Notes under the pieces: model-generated | What the model was told of the DNA's origin: nothing | Database searches by the model: none | What the model saw: only the letters and a program-made list of their open reading frames with translations | Position numbers and translations under genes: made by a program | NCBI RefSeq assembly: GCF_026015885.1 | Contig: NZ_JAPDUG010000002.1 | Location: forward strand, 868,001-932,000 | Length of the DNA stretch: 64,000 nt | Direction: 5' to 3' | Origin: Halocynthiibacter sp. SDUM655004 | Lineage (GTDB): Bacteria; Pseudomonadota; Alphaproteobacteria; Rhodobacterales; Rhodobacteraceae | In this document: in pieces, positions 16,244 to 25,233 of the stretch | Layout: each line of letters begins with the position of its first letter | Position numbering within the stretch: position 1 is the first letter of the stretch

Positions 16244-18937
16244 ATGCCCGTCGTCGTTGTCGAATCTCCGGCTAAAGCCAAGACAATTAACAAATATCTA
16301 GGTGACGATTACACCGTACTCGCGAGCTATGGTCACGTAAGGGACCTTCCGCCAAAAGACGGTTCAGTTGATCCAGACTCCGATTTCGACATGAAATGGG
16401 AAGTTGGCTACGACAGTCGTAAACACGTCAAAGCAATCGCCGATGCGCTTGCCGACGATAACGAACTGATCCTCGCAACCGACCCTGATCGCGAGGGAGA
16501 AGCGATTTCTTGGCACCTTCAAGAAGCCTTGACCAAACGCAAAGCGATCAAGAAAACAACGCCTGTTAGCCGTGTTGTTTTTAACGCGATTACAAAATCC
16601 GCCATCACCGAAGCAATGGAACATCCACGCCAAGTTGATGCGCCACTCGTCGAAGCTTATCTCGCACGTCGTGCGTTGGATTACCTTGTGGGCTTCAACC
16701 TTTCGCCGGTGCTTTGGCGCAAACTGCCCGGCGCCAAATCGGCTGGGCGTGTTCAATCTGTCTGCTTGCGCCTAATCGTTGAGCGCGAACAGGAAATTGA
16801 GGCCTTTGATCCGCGCGAGTACTGGAGCGTTAAAGCAATGCTCGCCACGCCGCGCGGGCAAGAGTTCGAAGCACGCCTAACAGTTCTTGGTGGCAAGAAG
16901 CTCGACAAATTTGACCTTGCGAATGCAACGGCTGCGGAATTGGCGGTTCAGGCAGTTCATAGCCGTGCGCTTTCGGTTCAACGTGTTGAGGCAAAACCAG
17001 CAAACCGCAGCCCCTCTGCGCCGTTTATGACATCGACTTTGCAGCAGGAAGCGAGCCGCAAGTTCGGATTTGGTGCACGCCAGACAATGAGCACTGCGCA
17101 ACGCCTCTATGAAGCTGGTTACATCACATATATGCGTACCGACGGTATCGATATGGCGCCCGAAGCAGTCGCGGCGGCACGAGATGCAATCGTTGAACGC
17201 TATGGCGACAAGTATATTCCGTCCGAGCCTCGCGTTTATAAGAACAAAGCGAAAAATGCGCAGGAAGCACACGAGTGTATCCGCCCGACCGATATGAAAC
17301 TCGATGCCGGCCAACTTGCCAAGCTCGAAGCAGATCAGCGGAAACTCTATGATCTGATCTGGAAGCGGACACTCGCAAGCCAGATGGCCGGCGCTAAACT
17401 TGAACGCACGACTGTCGATATCGGGAGCGAGGACGAACAGGTCATGCTTCGTTCGACCGGACAAGTCGTCGTATTTGACGGCTTTATGAAGGTTTACACC
17501 GAAGGCCGTGATGACGTTGATGACGAAGACGAAAAGCGTCTGCCGCAAATCGCCGAGGGCGATGCAACCAAGCTCGTAAACGCGGGCCTCGAAACAGATT
17601 TTGCCAAAGGTGAGAAATCCGACAGCAAGATCACTGCACCAGCCGTTGAGGGCATGCGTCGCAACGCGGGGGCTATCCTAACAGACGATGGCGCAGTTCT
17701 GGGGCAGCAGCATTTCACCCAGCCTCCTCCCCGCTTCACAGAAGCGACGCTCGTGAAGCGCATGGAAGAGCTCGGAATCGGGCGCCCGTCTACATACGCA
17801 AGCATCGTCACCACCATTCAGGACCGTGAGTATGTTCGCAAAGAGAAGAACCGGCTCATTCCGGAGGACAAAGGGCGGATTGTTACGGTTTTCTTAACGA
17901 ACTATTTCCGCAAATACGTTGGATACGATTTCACAGCCGGCCTTGAGGCCGAGCTAGACGATGTATCTGCAGGCGATCGGGACTACAAAGAAGTCCTCCG
18001 CCAATTCTGGAAAGATTTCTCAGCCGCAATTGGCGAAACGAGCGAGCTGCGCATCTCCGAGGTGCTCGACACCCTCGACGATGTTCTTGCGCCAACCCTC
18101 TATCCGCCACGTGAGGATGGATCGGATCCACGCACCTGCCCTCTTTGCGGCGAAGGAAAACTGCACCTGAAGACTTCGAAATCCGGCGGTTTTGTCGGTT
18201 GTGGTAACTATCCTGAGTGCCGTTACACGCGACCAATCGGTGGCGAAGGCGACGCGAGCGGTGACCGTGTTCTTGGTATGGATGGTGATGACGAGATCAG
18301 CCTGCGCTCTGGCCGTTTTGGTCCATATGTTCAGCGTGGCGAGGTTACCGAAGACAACAATAAGCCACCCCGCGCGAGTCTACCGAAAACATGGGCGCCG
18401 GACGCGATGACGCTTGAAAAAGCGTTGATGCTGCTCTCGCTACCTCGCGAGATTGGCCCTCATCCGGAAGACGGTGAGATGGTTGAATCCAGCATTGGAC
18501 GGTATGGCCCCTATGTGAAGCACGGGCGGGTCTACGCAAATATTCCCGATGTTGACGAAGTGTTCACGATTGGCATGAACCGCGCTGTTGAAGTTTTGGC
18601 GCAAAAAGCTGCAAAGACCGGCCGCGGTGCGGCAGCCAAACCGCTCAAGGAGCTTGGCGAGCATCCAGATGAAGGCGGTCCGGTAAACGTTATGGAAGGT
18701 CGATACGGCCCCTACGTGAAGTGGGCCAAAATCAACGCGACTATTCCAAAAGACGTAGAACCAGCCGACGTCACGATGGAGCAAGCAGTTCAGTGGATCG
18801 CCGAAAAGGCCGCGAAAAAAGGTGGTCGAAAAAAGGCGGCGAAGAAACCTGCAGCCAAGAAAACGACAGCTAAAAAAGCGCCCGCGAAGAAAAAGCCGGC
18901 AGCGAAAAAGAAAACCAAAGACGATAGCGACAGTTAA
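16244..18937 (+). CDS. topA: DNA topoisomerase I
   Basis: Type IA topoisomerase that relaxes negative supercoils. The 897 residues have the Toprim domain with VVVESPAKAKTINKYLG and the acidic DPDREGEAISWHL, the gate domain with catalytic Tyr296 in ITYMRTDG, and one C4 zinc finger starting near C632 (CPLCGEGKL ... CGNYPEC). Three GRFGPYV/GRYGPYV repeats follow (about residues 692, 752 and 826). The last 33 or so residues are almost only Lys, Ala, Pro and Thr, a histone H1-like tail that probably increases processivity on DNA. A terminator follows at 18963. Confidence 0.97.
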   Translation: MPVVVVESPAKAKTINKYLGDDYTVLASYGHVRDLPPKDGSVDPDSDFDMKWEVGYDSRKHVKAIADALADDNELILATDPDREGEAISWHLQEALTKRKAIKKTTPVSRVVFNAITKSAITEAMEHPRQVDAPLVEAYLARRALDYLVGFNLSPVLWRKLPGAKSAGRVQSVCLRLIVEREQEIEAFDPREYWSVKAMLATPRGQEFEARLTVLGGKKLDKFDLANATAAELAVQAVHSRALSVQRVEAKPANRSPSAPFMTSTLQQEASRKFGFGARQTMSTAQRLYEAGYITYMRTDGIDMAPEAVAAARDAIVERYGDKYIPSEPRVYKNKAKNAQEAHECIRPTDMKLDAGQLAKLEADQRKLYDLIWKRTLASQMAGAKLERTTVDIGSEDEQVMLRSTGQVVVFDGFMKVYTEGRDDVDDEDEKRLPQIAEGDATKLVNAGLETDFAKGEKSDSKITAPAVEGMRRNAGAILTDDGAVLGQQHFTQPPPRFTEATLVKRMEELGIGRPSTYASIVTTIQDREYVRKEKNRLIPEDKGRIVTVFLTNYFRKYVGYDFTAGLEAELDDVSAGDRDYKEVLRQFWKDFSAAIGETSELRISEVLDTLDDVLAPTLYPPREDGSDPRTCPLCGEGKLHLKTSKSGGFVGCGNYPECRYTRPIGGEGDASGDRVLGMDGDDEISLRSGRFGPYVQRGEVTEDNNKPPRASLPKTWAPDAMTLEKALMLLSLPREIGPHPEDGEMVESSIGRYGPYVKHGRVYANIPDVDEVFTIGMNRAVEVLAQKAAKTGRGAAAKPLKELGEHPDEGGPVNVMEGRYGPYVKWAKINATIPKDVEPADVTMEQAVQWIAEKAAKKGGRKKAAKKPAAKKTTAKKAPAKKKPAAKKKTKDDSDS

Positions 18938-18962
18938 CCGCTGTAACGCTAGAATTTTGATT

Positions 18963-18995
18963 GGGCCGCGTCAGGAAACTGGCGCGGCCTTTTTC
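18963..18995 (+). terminator. Intrinsic terminator after topA
   Basis: Stem 18964-18970 with 18983-18989 (7 bp, G+C-rich, plus a closing G-U pair), loop of 12 bases, followed by TTTTTT. It lies 26 bases after the topA stop. Confidence 0.88.
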
Positions 18996-19013
18996 TGCAA
19001 TGCAGCAAAGTGA

Positions 19014-19042
19014 TTGACACTGTGAAGGACTCCGTCAAATAT
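19014..19042 (+). promoter_or_regulatory. Candidate sigma-70-type promoter of scoA
   Basis: TTGACA at 19014-19019 matches the -35 consensus; AAATAT at 19037-19042, 17 bases downstream, is a weak -10. The position, between the topA terminator and the scoA start at 19071, fits a promoter, but it is based on sequence only. Confidence 0.42.
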
Positions 19043-19070
19043 CACGCGAGATAGCTTGCAGGAGGAAAAC

Positions 19071-19766
19071 ATGAAGAAGATTTACGGCTCAGCAGCGGAG
19101 GCCCTTGATGGCTTGCTGTTTGACGGGATGTTCATCGCAGCGGGCGGTTTTGGCCTTTGCGGCATTCCAGAACTTTTGCTGGGCGCGGTTCGCGACGCAG
19201 GCACCAAAGACCTTACCTTTGCGAGCAACAACGCGGGTGTAGATGATTTTGGCATTGGCATCCTCCTCCAAACGAAGCAGGTCAAAAAGATGATCAGCTC
19301 CTATGTGGGTGAAAACGCGGAATTCATGCGCCAGTATCTTTCTGGTGAGCTTGAACTTGAGTTCAACCCACAGGGCACACTCGCGGAACGGATGCGCGCG
19401 GGTGGCTGCGGAATCCCTGGCTTCTATACAAAAACGGGCGTGGGAACCGTGATTGCGGAAGGCAAAGAGCACAAAGAGTTCCGCGGCGAGACATATATCC
19501 TGGAAGAAGGCATTTTTGCCGATCTAGCTTTGGTGAAGGCCTGGAAGGCCGACGAAACAGGCAACCTTGTCTTCCGGAAGACCGCGCGCAATTTCAACCC
19601 ACCAGCTGCAATGTGCGGGAAAGTCTGTGTTGTTGAAGTGGAAGAGATCGTGCCAACGGGCAGCCTTGATCCGGATTCCATTCACTTGCCGGGTATCTAC
19701 GTGCATCGCCTGATTCAGGGTGAACACGAAAAACGTATTGAGCAACGTACAGTGCGGGAGGCCTAA
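19071..19766 (+). CDS. scoA: Succinyl-CoA:3-ketoacid CoA-transferase subunit A
   Basis: Alpha subunit of the enzyme that activates acetoacetate with succinyl-CoA, allowing use of ketone bodies or recycling of polyhydroxybutyrate. The 231 residues start [11 protein letters not shown] and show the CoA-transferase family I signature [10 protein letters not shown] near residue 27, then [13 protein letters not shown] and the [16 protein letters not shown] loop. AGGAGG eight bases before ATG 19071 fixes the start. scoB follows after three bases. Confidence 0.95.
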   Translation: MKKIYGSAAEALDGLLFDGMFIAAGGFGLCGIPELLLGAVRDAGTKDLTFASNNAGVDDFGIGILLQTKQVKKMISSYVGENAEFMRQYLSGELELEFNPQGTLAERMRAGGCGIPGFYTKTGVGTVIAEGKEHKEFRGETYILEEGIFADLALVKAWKADETGNLVFRKTARNFNPPAAMCGKVCVVEVEEIVPTGSLDPDSIHLPGIYVHRLIQGEHEKRIEQRTVREA

Positions 19767-19769
19767 AAC

Positions 19770-20393
19770 ATGTGGGATCGCAATCAAATGGCGGCACGCG
19801 CCGCACAAGAACTGCAAGACGGTTGGTATGTGAATCTCGGAATCGGCATCCCAACGCTCGTTTCAAACCACATTCCAGATGGGATTGAGGTAACGCTTCA
19901 GAGTGAGAACGGAATGCTTGGCATGGGCCCCTTCCCTATTGCAGGCGAAGAGGATGCAGACCTCATCAATGCTGGTAAGCAAACCATCACGGAACTTCCC
20001 CAAACAGCCTATTTCGACAGCGCACAGAGCTTCGGAATGATCCGAGGTGGAAAGATCGCAATGGCGATTCTCGGCGCAATGGAAGTCGCCGAAAACGGTG
20101 ATCTTGCAAACTGGATGATCCCCGGAAAGCTTGTCAAAGGAATGGGCGGCGCGATGGACCTTGTTGCTGGCGTGGGCCGCGTTGTTGTTGTGATGGATCA
20201 CACAAGCAAGCACGGCGACAGCAAGCTCTTAAAGGAATGCACCCTTCCGTTGACTGGTAAGAACGTGGTGGATCGCATCATCACAAACCTTGGCGTGTTT
20301 GACGTTGTCGAAGGTGGGCTAAAGCTTGTGGAACTTGCGGACGGCGTAACAGAAGAAGAGGTTCGCGCTTCGACTGAGGCAACTCTTGTCTGA
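19770..20393 (+). CDS. scoB: Succinyl-CoA:3-ketoacid CoA-transferase subunit B
   Basis: Beta subunit of the CoA-transferase. The 207-residue product has the catalytic glutamate E46 in the SENG motif ([12 protein letters not shown]), the N-terminal LGIGIPTLV and the [16 protein letters not shown] segment typical of this subunit. It is cotranscribed with scoA and its stop codon overlaps the next small gene, which starts with TTG. Confidence 0.96.
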   Translation: MWDRNQMAARAAQELQDGWYVNLGIGIPTLVSNHIPDGIEVTLQSENGMLGMGPFPIAGEEDADLINAGKQTITELPQTAYFDSAQSFGMIRGGKIAMAILGAMEVAENGDLANWMIPGKLVKGMGGAMDLVAGVGRVVVVMDHTSKHGDSKLLKECTLPLTGKNVVDRIITNLGVFDVVEGGLKLVELADGVTEEEVRASTEATLV

Positions 20394-20676
20394 AATCGAA
20401 ATAAGACTTGAAACAACTGGAAACCGCGGCCGCTACGTGGTTTCCAGACCTGATGGTATTGCTGAACTAACGTTTTCTTTGCTGTCTGATGGCAAGATAC
20501 TGGCTGACCATACCTTGGTCCCTGCGGAGTGGCGCGGACAGGGCGTCGCGCTAAAGCTGGTCGAACGCCTGGTAGAAAATGCGCGCACTGACGGAAGAAA
20601 GATCATTCCTCAGTGTTCCTATGTTGCCGCACAGGCCCAAAAACATCCCGAATGGGCGGATGTATTTGTGCAATAG
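20386..20676 (+). CDS. Small GNAT-fold acetyltransferase (YjdJ type)
   Basis: A 96-residue minimal GNAT domain (the YjdJ/PF14542 type of about 90-100 residues). The acetyl-CoA binding stretch is [20 protein letters not shown] at about residues 45-64, followed by [19 protein letters not shown], the family's typical C-terminus with its conserved cysteine and tyrosine. The start is TTG 20386, preceded by GAGG and overlapping the last bases of scoB, which implies coupling. Substrate unknown. Confidence 0.85.
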   Translation: MSEIEIRLETTGNRGRYVVSRPDGIAELTFSLLSDGKILADHTLVPAEWRGQGVALKLVERLVENARTDGRKIIPQCSYVAAQAQKHPEWADVFVQ

Positions 20677-20746
20677 TCGATCAAGTTTTCGGGCATCAAC
20701 ACCGTAGGTTCACAATCCTGCCTGAATTTCATTTTACTCCGCCCGA

Positions 20747-21763
20747 ATGATAGTGATGCGCACCAAAAGCGATATTAAGACATTTGCAACCACTGTATTC
20801 ACGTCCAAGTGGCGCGATCCGGTGATGTTTGCGGGCTTGTTGCTCTTGGTATTGATAGGCCTTATCGGCCTCGCTGCGGCGACTGGCTGGGAAGAAACTC
20901 TATCTCACCTCGAGAGCCTGACGTTTTGGCAAATTTCTCTTTTGTTACTGCTATCTCTCGCGAATTACGGATTGCGTGGAATACGGTGGCACGTATTTGC
21001 ACATCGATTGGATCTCCCGCTTTCTCTGTTTCAATCCCTACGGCATTTCTTTGGCGGGTTCGCAATGAGTGTTACACCAGCTCGTGTTGGTGAGTTAGTT
21101 CGAATACGCTGGATTGGGCGCGAAACGGGCGCAAGCCCAGAACGCACGGCACCGCTTGCAATTGTTGACCGCGCAAGCGATTTGTCCGCGATGGCGATAT
21201 TGCTGGCGATTGCACTTGTCTTTGCTGCGGGCGGGCCCAAAGGGGCAATTGTGGTGGCAGCGTTCGCGATTATTGCGGCCATCATTGCAACCAACCCTCG
21301 TATTTTCAGCGCGTGCGTGACGAGATTCTATCGCATCACGGGTGTTTTCCCTCGATTTTTCGTTCGAGTACGTCGGGCTTCACAAACACTCGCGCAGTTT
21401 TCGCACTTTCCTACCGTCGCGATGACTTTGCTGTGCGGATTGGCTGGCTGGTTTGCCGAGGGTTATGCCTTTTTCATTTTGTTGCAATGGATGGGCGCAG
21501 ACATTGGCCTTGCCACGTGCATCGTAATTTTCGTCTTCTCCACACTCGCCGGCGGATTGACTGGCGCACCGGGCGGAATAGGTGGCGCAGAGGCAGCAAT
21601 GATCGCGCTATTGAGCCTCGAAGGGGTTCCAATCTCCTTGAGCGTTCCTGCAACAGCAGTGATCCGATTGACCACGCTCTGGTTTGCCATTGCTCTTGGG
21701 CTGGCTATCTTCCCGCTCGCCGAACGTATTTCAAAAAGAGGGCCTTATGCGCTGGAAAAATGA
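20747..21763 (+). CDS. Lysylphosphatidylglycerol-synthase-type transmembrane protein (UPF0104, possible lipid-linked sugar flippase)
   Basis: A 338-residue protein with about eight transmembrane helices and the LPG synthase/UPF0104 motifs: NYGLRGIRWHVFA near residue 66, FGGFAMSVTPARVGELVRIRWI near residue 103, and APGGIGGAEAAMIALL near residue 270. Members lacking the synthase domain are thought to flip lipids or lipid-linked sugars. The DprE1-like gene starts inside its last 17 bases, so it is tightly linked to the polyprenyl-phosphate sugar genes; transport of that lipid is an inference. Confidence 0.8.
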   Translation: MIVMRTKSDIKTFATTVFTSKWRDPVMFAGLLLLVLIGLIGLAAATGWEETLSHLESLTFWQISLLLLLSLANYGLRGIRWHVFAHRLDLPLSLFQSLRHFFGGFAMSVTPARVGELVRIRWIGRETGASPERTAPLAIVDRASDLSAMAILLAIALVFAAGGPKGAIVVAAFAIIAAIIATNPRIFSACVTRFYRITGVFPRFFVRVRRASQTLAQFSHFPTVAMTLLCGLAGWFAEGYAFFILLQWMGADIGLATCIVIFVFSTLAGGLTGAPGGIGGAEAAMIALLSLEGVPISLSVPATAVIRLTTLWFAIALGLAIFPLAERISKRGPYALEK

Positions 21764-23060
21764 TACTATCCACGGCTGGGGGCGCGCGCTGTCAGCTATG
21801 TGCGAGATTGCACGCCCCGAAAAGTCCAGCGAACTCGCCGAAGTTTTGGCAGACGGCGCGGTTCCAGCCATGGGCAATCGGCGCTCCTATGGTGATGCGG
21901 CGTTAAATGACGATGGTCGCGCGCTTGATATGACGCGCCTCGACAAGTTTCTCGCCTTCGACGATGAGACTGGAGTTTTGAGTGTCGAAGCTGGTGTCGA
22001 GCTTGGCGAAATCACCCGTTTATTTGCACCGCGCGGTTGGCTGCCTCCTGTCTTGCCCGGAACCGGCTTTGCAACGGTCGGCGGAGCCATTGCGATGGAT
22101 GTGCATGGCAAGAACCACCACCATATTGGCAGCTTTGGCCAGCACCTCGCCTCGATCACACTGCTAATCAATGGAAAATCACGCAAGATTAAACCGGACA
22201 GAGACGCAGGCTTGTTCAAGGCGACGGTCGGAGGCCTCGGGCAGACAGGGATCATTGTGGCGGCCGAAATTATCATGTTGCCCTGCAAAGGCGACGTGAT
22301 GATGGTCACCGAAAGGCGTGTCGAAGGGTTTGACGAGTTTCTAACCCTGTTGGACGGCTCCGAAGCGACATATACCGTTGGTTGGATCGACGCGACAGCC
22401 AAGGGAAGCGCGCTTGGGCGCGGGATACTTGAAGAAGGCGAAACAGGTTCTGGCCTTGTTCCTTCTCCTGGCCGTTCGAAATCAGTTCCTTTCAATGCGC
22501 CCAAATTCGCGCTTTCCGCTCCGATCGTGAAGCTATTCAACTGGCTCTATTATCGACGTGTTCCAGAACACGGGCGCACTTTGGTTAAGCCAATCTCTGA
22601 TTTCTTCTTTCCGCTTGATAAAATTCACGATTGGAACCGCCTCTATGGCAAGAATGGTTTTCACCAATTCCAATGTGTTGTTCCGATCAACAGTGCTGCT
22701 GCATTACGCGAAATACTTCAATTGATCGCAAATTCCGGCCTCGCAAGCCCGCTTGCAGTATTAAAGCGTATGGGTGAAGGACGCGGAGGATACCTGTCCT
22801 TCCCGATCGAGGGCTATACGCTCGCTGTGGATTTTCCGAATACAGAAGCCGCGCGCGTTCTCATTCCCCGCCTTGAAGCGATGGCTGTTGAGGCTGGAGG
22901 CCGTATTTACTTCGCGAAAGACTCGCTCTCCAAAGGCGACAAAATTGCCGACATGTACCCAGACTACTCAGATTGGCGCAAAGCAGTTGAAAAAACCGAT
23001 CCGGACAGAAACCTAGCTACAGACCTAGTTCGCCGCCTGAACCTGAGGAGCGCAGAATGA
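21747..23060 (+). CDS. FAD-dependent decaprenylphosphoryl-beta-D-ribose 2-oxidase homolog (DprE1-like)
   Basis: Predicted to oxidise the 2-hydroxyl of polyprenylphosphoryl-ribose, the first half of its epimerisation to the arabinose form. The 437-residue flavoprotein has FAD_binding_4 elements (GNRRSYGDAAL, PGTGFATVGGAIAMDVHGKNHHH with H120) and an ALO-type C-terminal domain. DprE1 hallmarks align: GGRIYFAKDS with K391, and LAVDFP where Mycobacterium DprE1 has ICVDFP. The cysteine attacked by benzothiazinones there is alanine (A360) here. ATG 21747 overlaps the upstream membrane protein gene; the stop overlaps the reductase gene as ATGA. Confidence 0.85.
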   Translation: MRWKNDTIHGWGRALSAMCEIARPEKSSELAEVLADGAVPAMGNRRSYGDAALNDDGRALDMTRLDKFLAFDDETGVLSVEAGVELGEITRLFAPRGWLPPVLPGTGFATVGGAIAMDVHGKNHHHIGSFGQHLASITLLINGKSRKIKPDRDAGLFKATVGGLGQTGIIVAAEIIMLPCKGDVMMVTERRVEGFDEFLTLLDGSEATYTVGWIDATAKGSALGRGILEEGETGSGLVPSPGRSKSVPFNAPKFALSAPIVKLFNWLYYRRVPEHGRTLVKPISDFFFPLDKIHDWNRLYGKNGFHQFQCVVPINSAAALREILQLIANSGLASPLAVLKRMGEGRGGYLSFPIEGYTLAVDFPNTEAARVLIPRLEAMAVEAGGRIYFAKDSLSKGDKIADMYPDYSDWRKAVEKTDPDRNLATDLVRRLNLRSAE

Positions 23061-23794
23061 ACGAAACATGGATTATACTCGGCGCGACCTCTTCGATGGC
23101 ACGCGCATATGCCCGTAAAGTTAGCGAAACGGGAGCTGCTGTCATTCTCGCCGGTCGGAATACAAAGGAACTGGCTGCGCTTGCTACTGATTGCGAGATT
23201 CGCGGTGCGCGCTCTGCAAAGGCTGCGAAGCTTGATGTTCGTGATGAAAAAACATTTGGTGCGATCATCAAAGACGCGATCAAAGAAGAGGGCACAATAA
23301 ATGTCGCCTGTTTTGTCGGCTCAATGCCCGATCAATCCGAAATTGATGATGATCCAAGCCTAATTGATGGTGTTGTCACCGACAGCTTCACCGGCCCTGC
23401 AAAATTCTTGCAGACTATCGCGCCCGAACTTGAAGCACGCGATGGAGGGACGGTTGTTGGCGTGGGATCTGTTGCTGGAGACCGTGGTCGCGTTGGAAAC
23501 TACGTCTATGGCGCGGCCAAGGCAGGGTTTCACACTTATCTTTCCGGATTGCGAAATCGGCTTACTCGAAGCGGCGGTCATGTTGTCACCGTAAAACCAG
23601 GTTTTGTGGATACGGCGATGACCTGGGGCATCGAAGGAATGTTCCTTGTTGCAAAGCCAGAGGATATCGCAGACGAAATTCACAAGGCCGTAAAGAAGAA
23701 GCGCAACACAATCTATACGCCCTTCTTTTGGCGGTACATTATGCTCATCATTCGCTCGATCCCAGAGCCAATCTTCAAGAAAATGTCGATCTAG
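23057..23794 (+). CDS. Short-chain dehydrogenase/reductase (DprE2-like)
   Basis: Predicted to reduce the 2-keto intermediate made by the DprE1-like enzyme, giving polyprenylphosphoryl-arabinose. The 245-residue SDR has a dinucleotide-binding N-terminus (ILGATSSMARAYARKV, AGRN), the active-site serine in VGVGSVAGDRGR and the YxxxK pair in YGAAKAG. A basic, hydrophobic C-terminus (KKKRNTIYTPFFWRYIML) resembles the membrane-associated end of DprE2 proteins. It overlaps the DprE1-like gene by four bases and is convergent with the HAD-UbiA gene by four bases. Confidence 0.82.
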   Translation: MNETWIILGATSSMARAYARKVSETGAAVILAGRNTKELAALATDCEIRGARSAKAAKLDVRDEKTFGAIIKDAIKEEGTINVACFVGSMPDQSEIDDDPSLIDGVVTDSFTGPAKFLQTIAPELEARDGGTVVGVGSVAGDRGRVGNYVYGAAKAGFHTYLSGLRNRLTRSGGHVVTVKPGFVDTAMTWGIEGMFLVAKPEDIADEIHKAVKKKRNTIYTPFFWRYIMLIIRSIPEPIFKKMSI

Positions 23795-25233
23795 CCCGCC
23801 CAGATCTGGAACCAGCGTTGCCAAAGCCCTGCCGCATAGAACATCAGCGACAGCGTGAAAAACAGGATGCCCAACCCGATTTTATCGGTGAGAGCAAAGA
23901 CGATTGGATCGTGATCCTGTTTGCCTTGATACCCGAGAACAAGCATTCGGATCAGCCAAATCGCAATTGGCACAAGCGCAAGCCACAGCAACCACTGGAT
24001 CGGATAAAGGCTTAGGGCGTGGTCTGACATGCTATAAAAGAAGAAAAGCAAAAGCGCTCCAACAATGCCAAGACTACCGACATTGACCAGATCGCTGCGA
24101 TCATTGCGGCCATAGCCGCGGCCGGGCAGGCGCTCTTCATTTGTTGCAAGAGTAAGTTCGGTGAGACGCTTCACGCAACCGAGCGTGAGGAAGATCGGCA
24201 ATATGAATAGTAGCATATAGCCGGAGGTCTCGACCCCCACCGCCGCCGCACCAGCAACAACGCGTAAGGTATATAGAGCCGCCAAAACGGCGATATCAAT
24301 CCACCGCATACGCTTCAGCCGCATGGAATAAGCCAGCGACAGAGCAACATAAAGCAGGATGACACCCAAGAACGCCGGTCCAAGCGCCGCTCCAACGCCC
24401 AGCGCAATTCCCGCAAGAACTACAAAGCCTAGCATTCCATATTTTATCGGCACCAAACCTGCGGCGAACGGGCGTTTGCATTTCTTGACGTGAAGCCTGT
24501 CAGCTTCAAGATCGAGCAAATCATTCACCAGATAGATCGAAGATGCGGCGGCGCTGAATGCGATCATACCGAGCAGTACTAGCAACCAAGATTGCAAATC
24601 GAACTGATGTGCTGCGATTAGAGGAAGCACCATAAGAATGTTTTTGACCCATTGGTGCGGTCGCATAGAGCGGTAGATATCTTTGAGACTAACGCTGTTC
24701 TTAACTTCAGCGACGCTGTGCCCCGCTTGCTGAAGCTTCTCCGCGATTTTGGGCTGCCCAACAACGATTGCGCCATCTGCCTTCTCCCAAATCGGGATAT
24801 CCACAGCTTCATTCCCAGCGTAGTGGAACCCTTTTTCACCATAACGCGCGACCAAAGCATCGGCCTTCACCGCGCCTTTCATGTTTGTTACGCCATCAGA
24901 AGCGATTACTTCGGCGCTAAACTCATGTTCCTTGGCCAGCTTTCTAACAAGTTGTTCATCAGAAGCTGACGCCAGAATAATATCGCATCCGTGTGATGCC
25001 GCAACTTTGGCCAGTTCGTTGACCTCTGCGTTCACTGGAAGCAGTTCCGTACGCAGGTTGGCAATCTGTGCAAGCTTCTGTTTCAAACGCGCGCGGTCGC
25101 CAAAATCTTGTAGGCATGTCTGAAGTGTCTGGAGAGGCGCTTTGCCTAGGCCCGCCCAGAAACACTCGTACAGCATATCTGTATTTAGAAACGTTCCGTC
25201 GACATCGAGAACGAGCGGTTTTTCATTAGCCAT
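23791..25233 (-). CDS. HAD phosphatase-UbiA prenyltransferase fusion (polyprenyl-phosphate phosphoribosyltransferase-like)
   Basis: A 480-residue two-domain protein. Residues 1-190 are a HAD hydrolase: LDVDGT (D10, D12), LASAS as motif II and AGNEAVDIPIW as the acidic motif. Residues 190-480 are an integral membrane UbiA domain with PHQWVKN, NDLLDLEADRLH and YSMRLKR. This combines, in one chain, the phosphoribosyl-transfer step (Rv3806c/NoeC type) and the 5-phosphate removal step (NoeH type) of lipid-linked arabinose synthesis; the facing DprE1/DprE2 pair supplies the rest. Its start overlaps the lytic transglycosylase gene by eight bases, suggesting cotranscription. Confidence 0.85.
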   Translation of the reverse strand: MANEKPLVLDVDGTFLNTDMLYECFWAGLGKAPLQTLQTCLQDFGDRARLKQKLAQIANLRTELLPVNAEVNELAKVAASHGCDIILASASDEQLVRKLAKEHEFSAEVIASDGVTNMKGAVKADALVARYGEKGFHYAGNEAVDIPIWEKADGAIVVGQPKIAEKLQQAGHSVAEVKNSVSLKDIYRSMRPHQWVKNILMVLPLIAAHQFDLQSWLLVLLGMIAFSAAASSIYLVNDLLDLEADRLHVKKCKRPFAAGLVPIKYGMLGFVVLAGIALGVGAALGPAFLGVILLYVALSLAYSMRLKRMRWIDIAVLAALYTLRVVAGAAAVGVETSGYMLLFILPIFLTLGCVKRLTELTLATNEERLPGRGYGRNDRSDLVNVGSLGIVGALLLFFFYSMSDHALSLYPIQWLLWLALVPIAIWLIRMLVLGYQGKQDHDPIVFALTDKIGLGILFFTLSLMFYAAGLWQRWFQIWAG

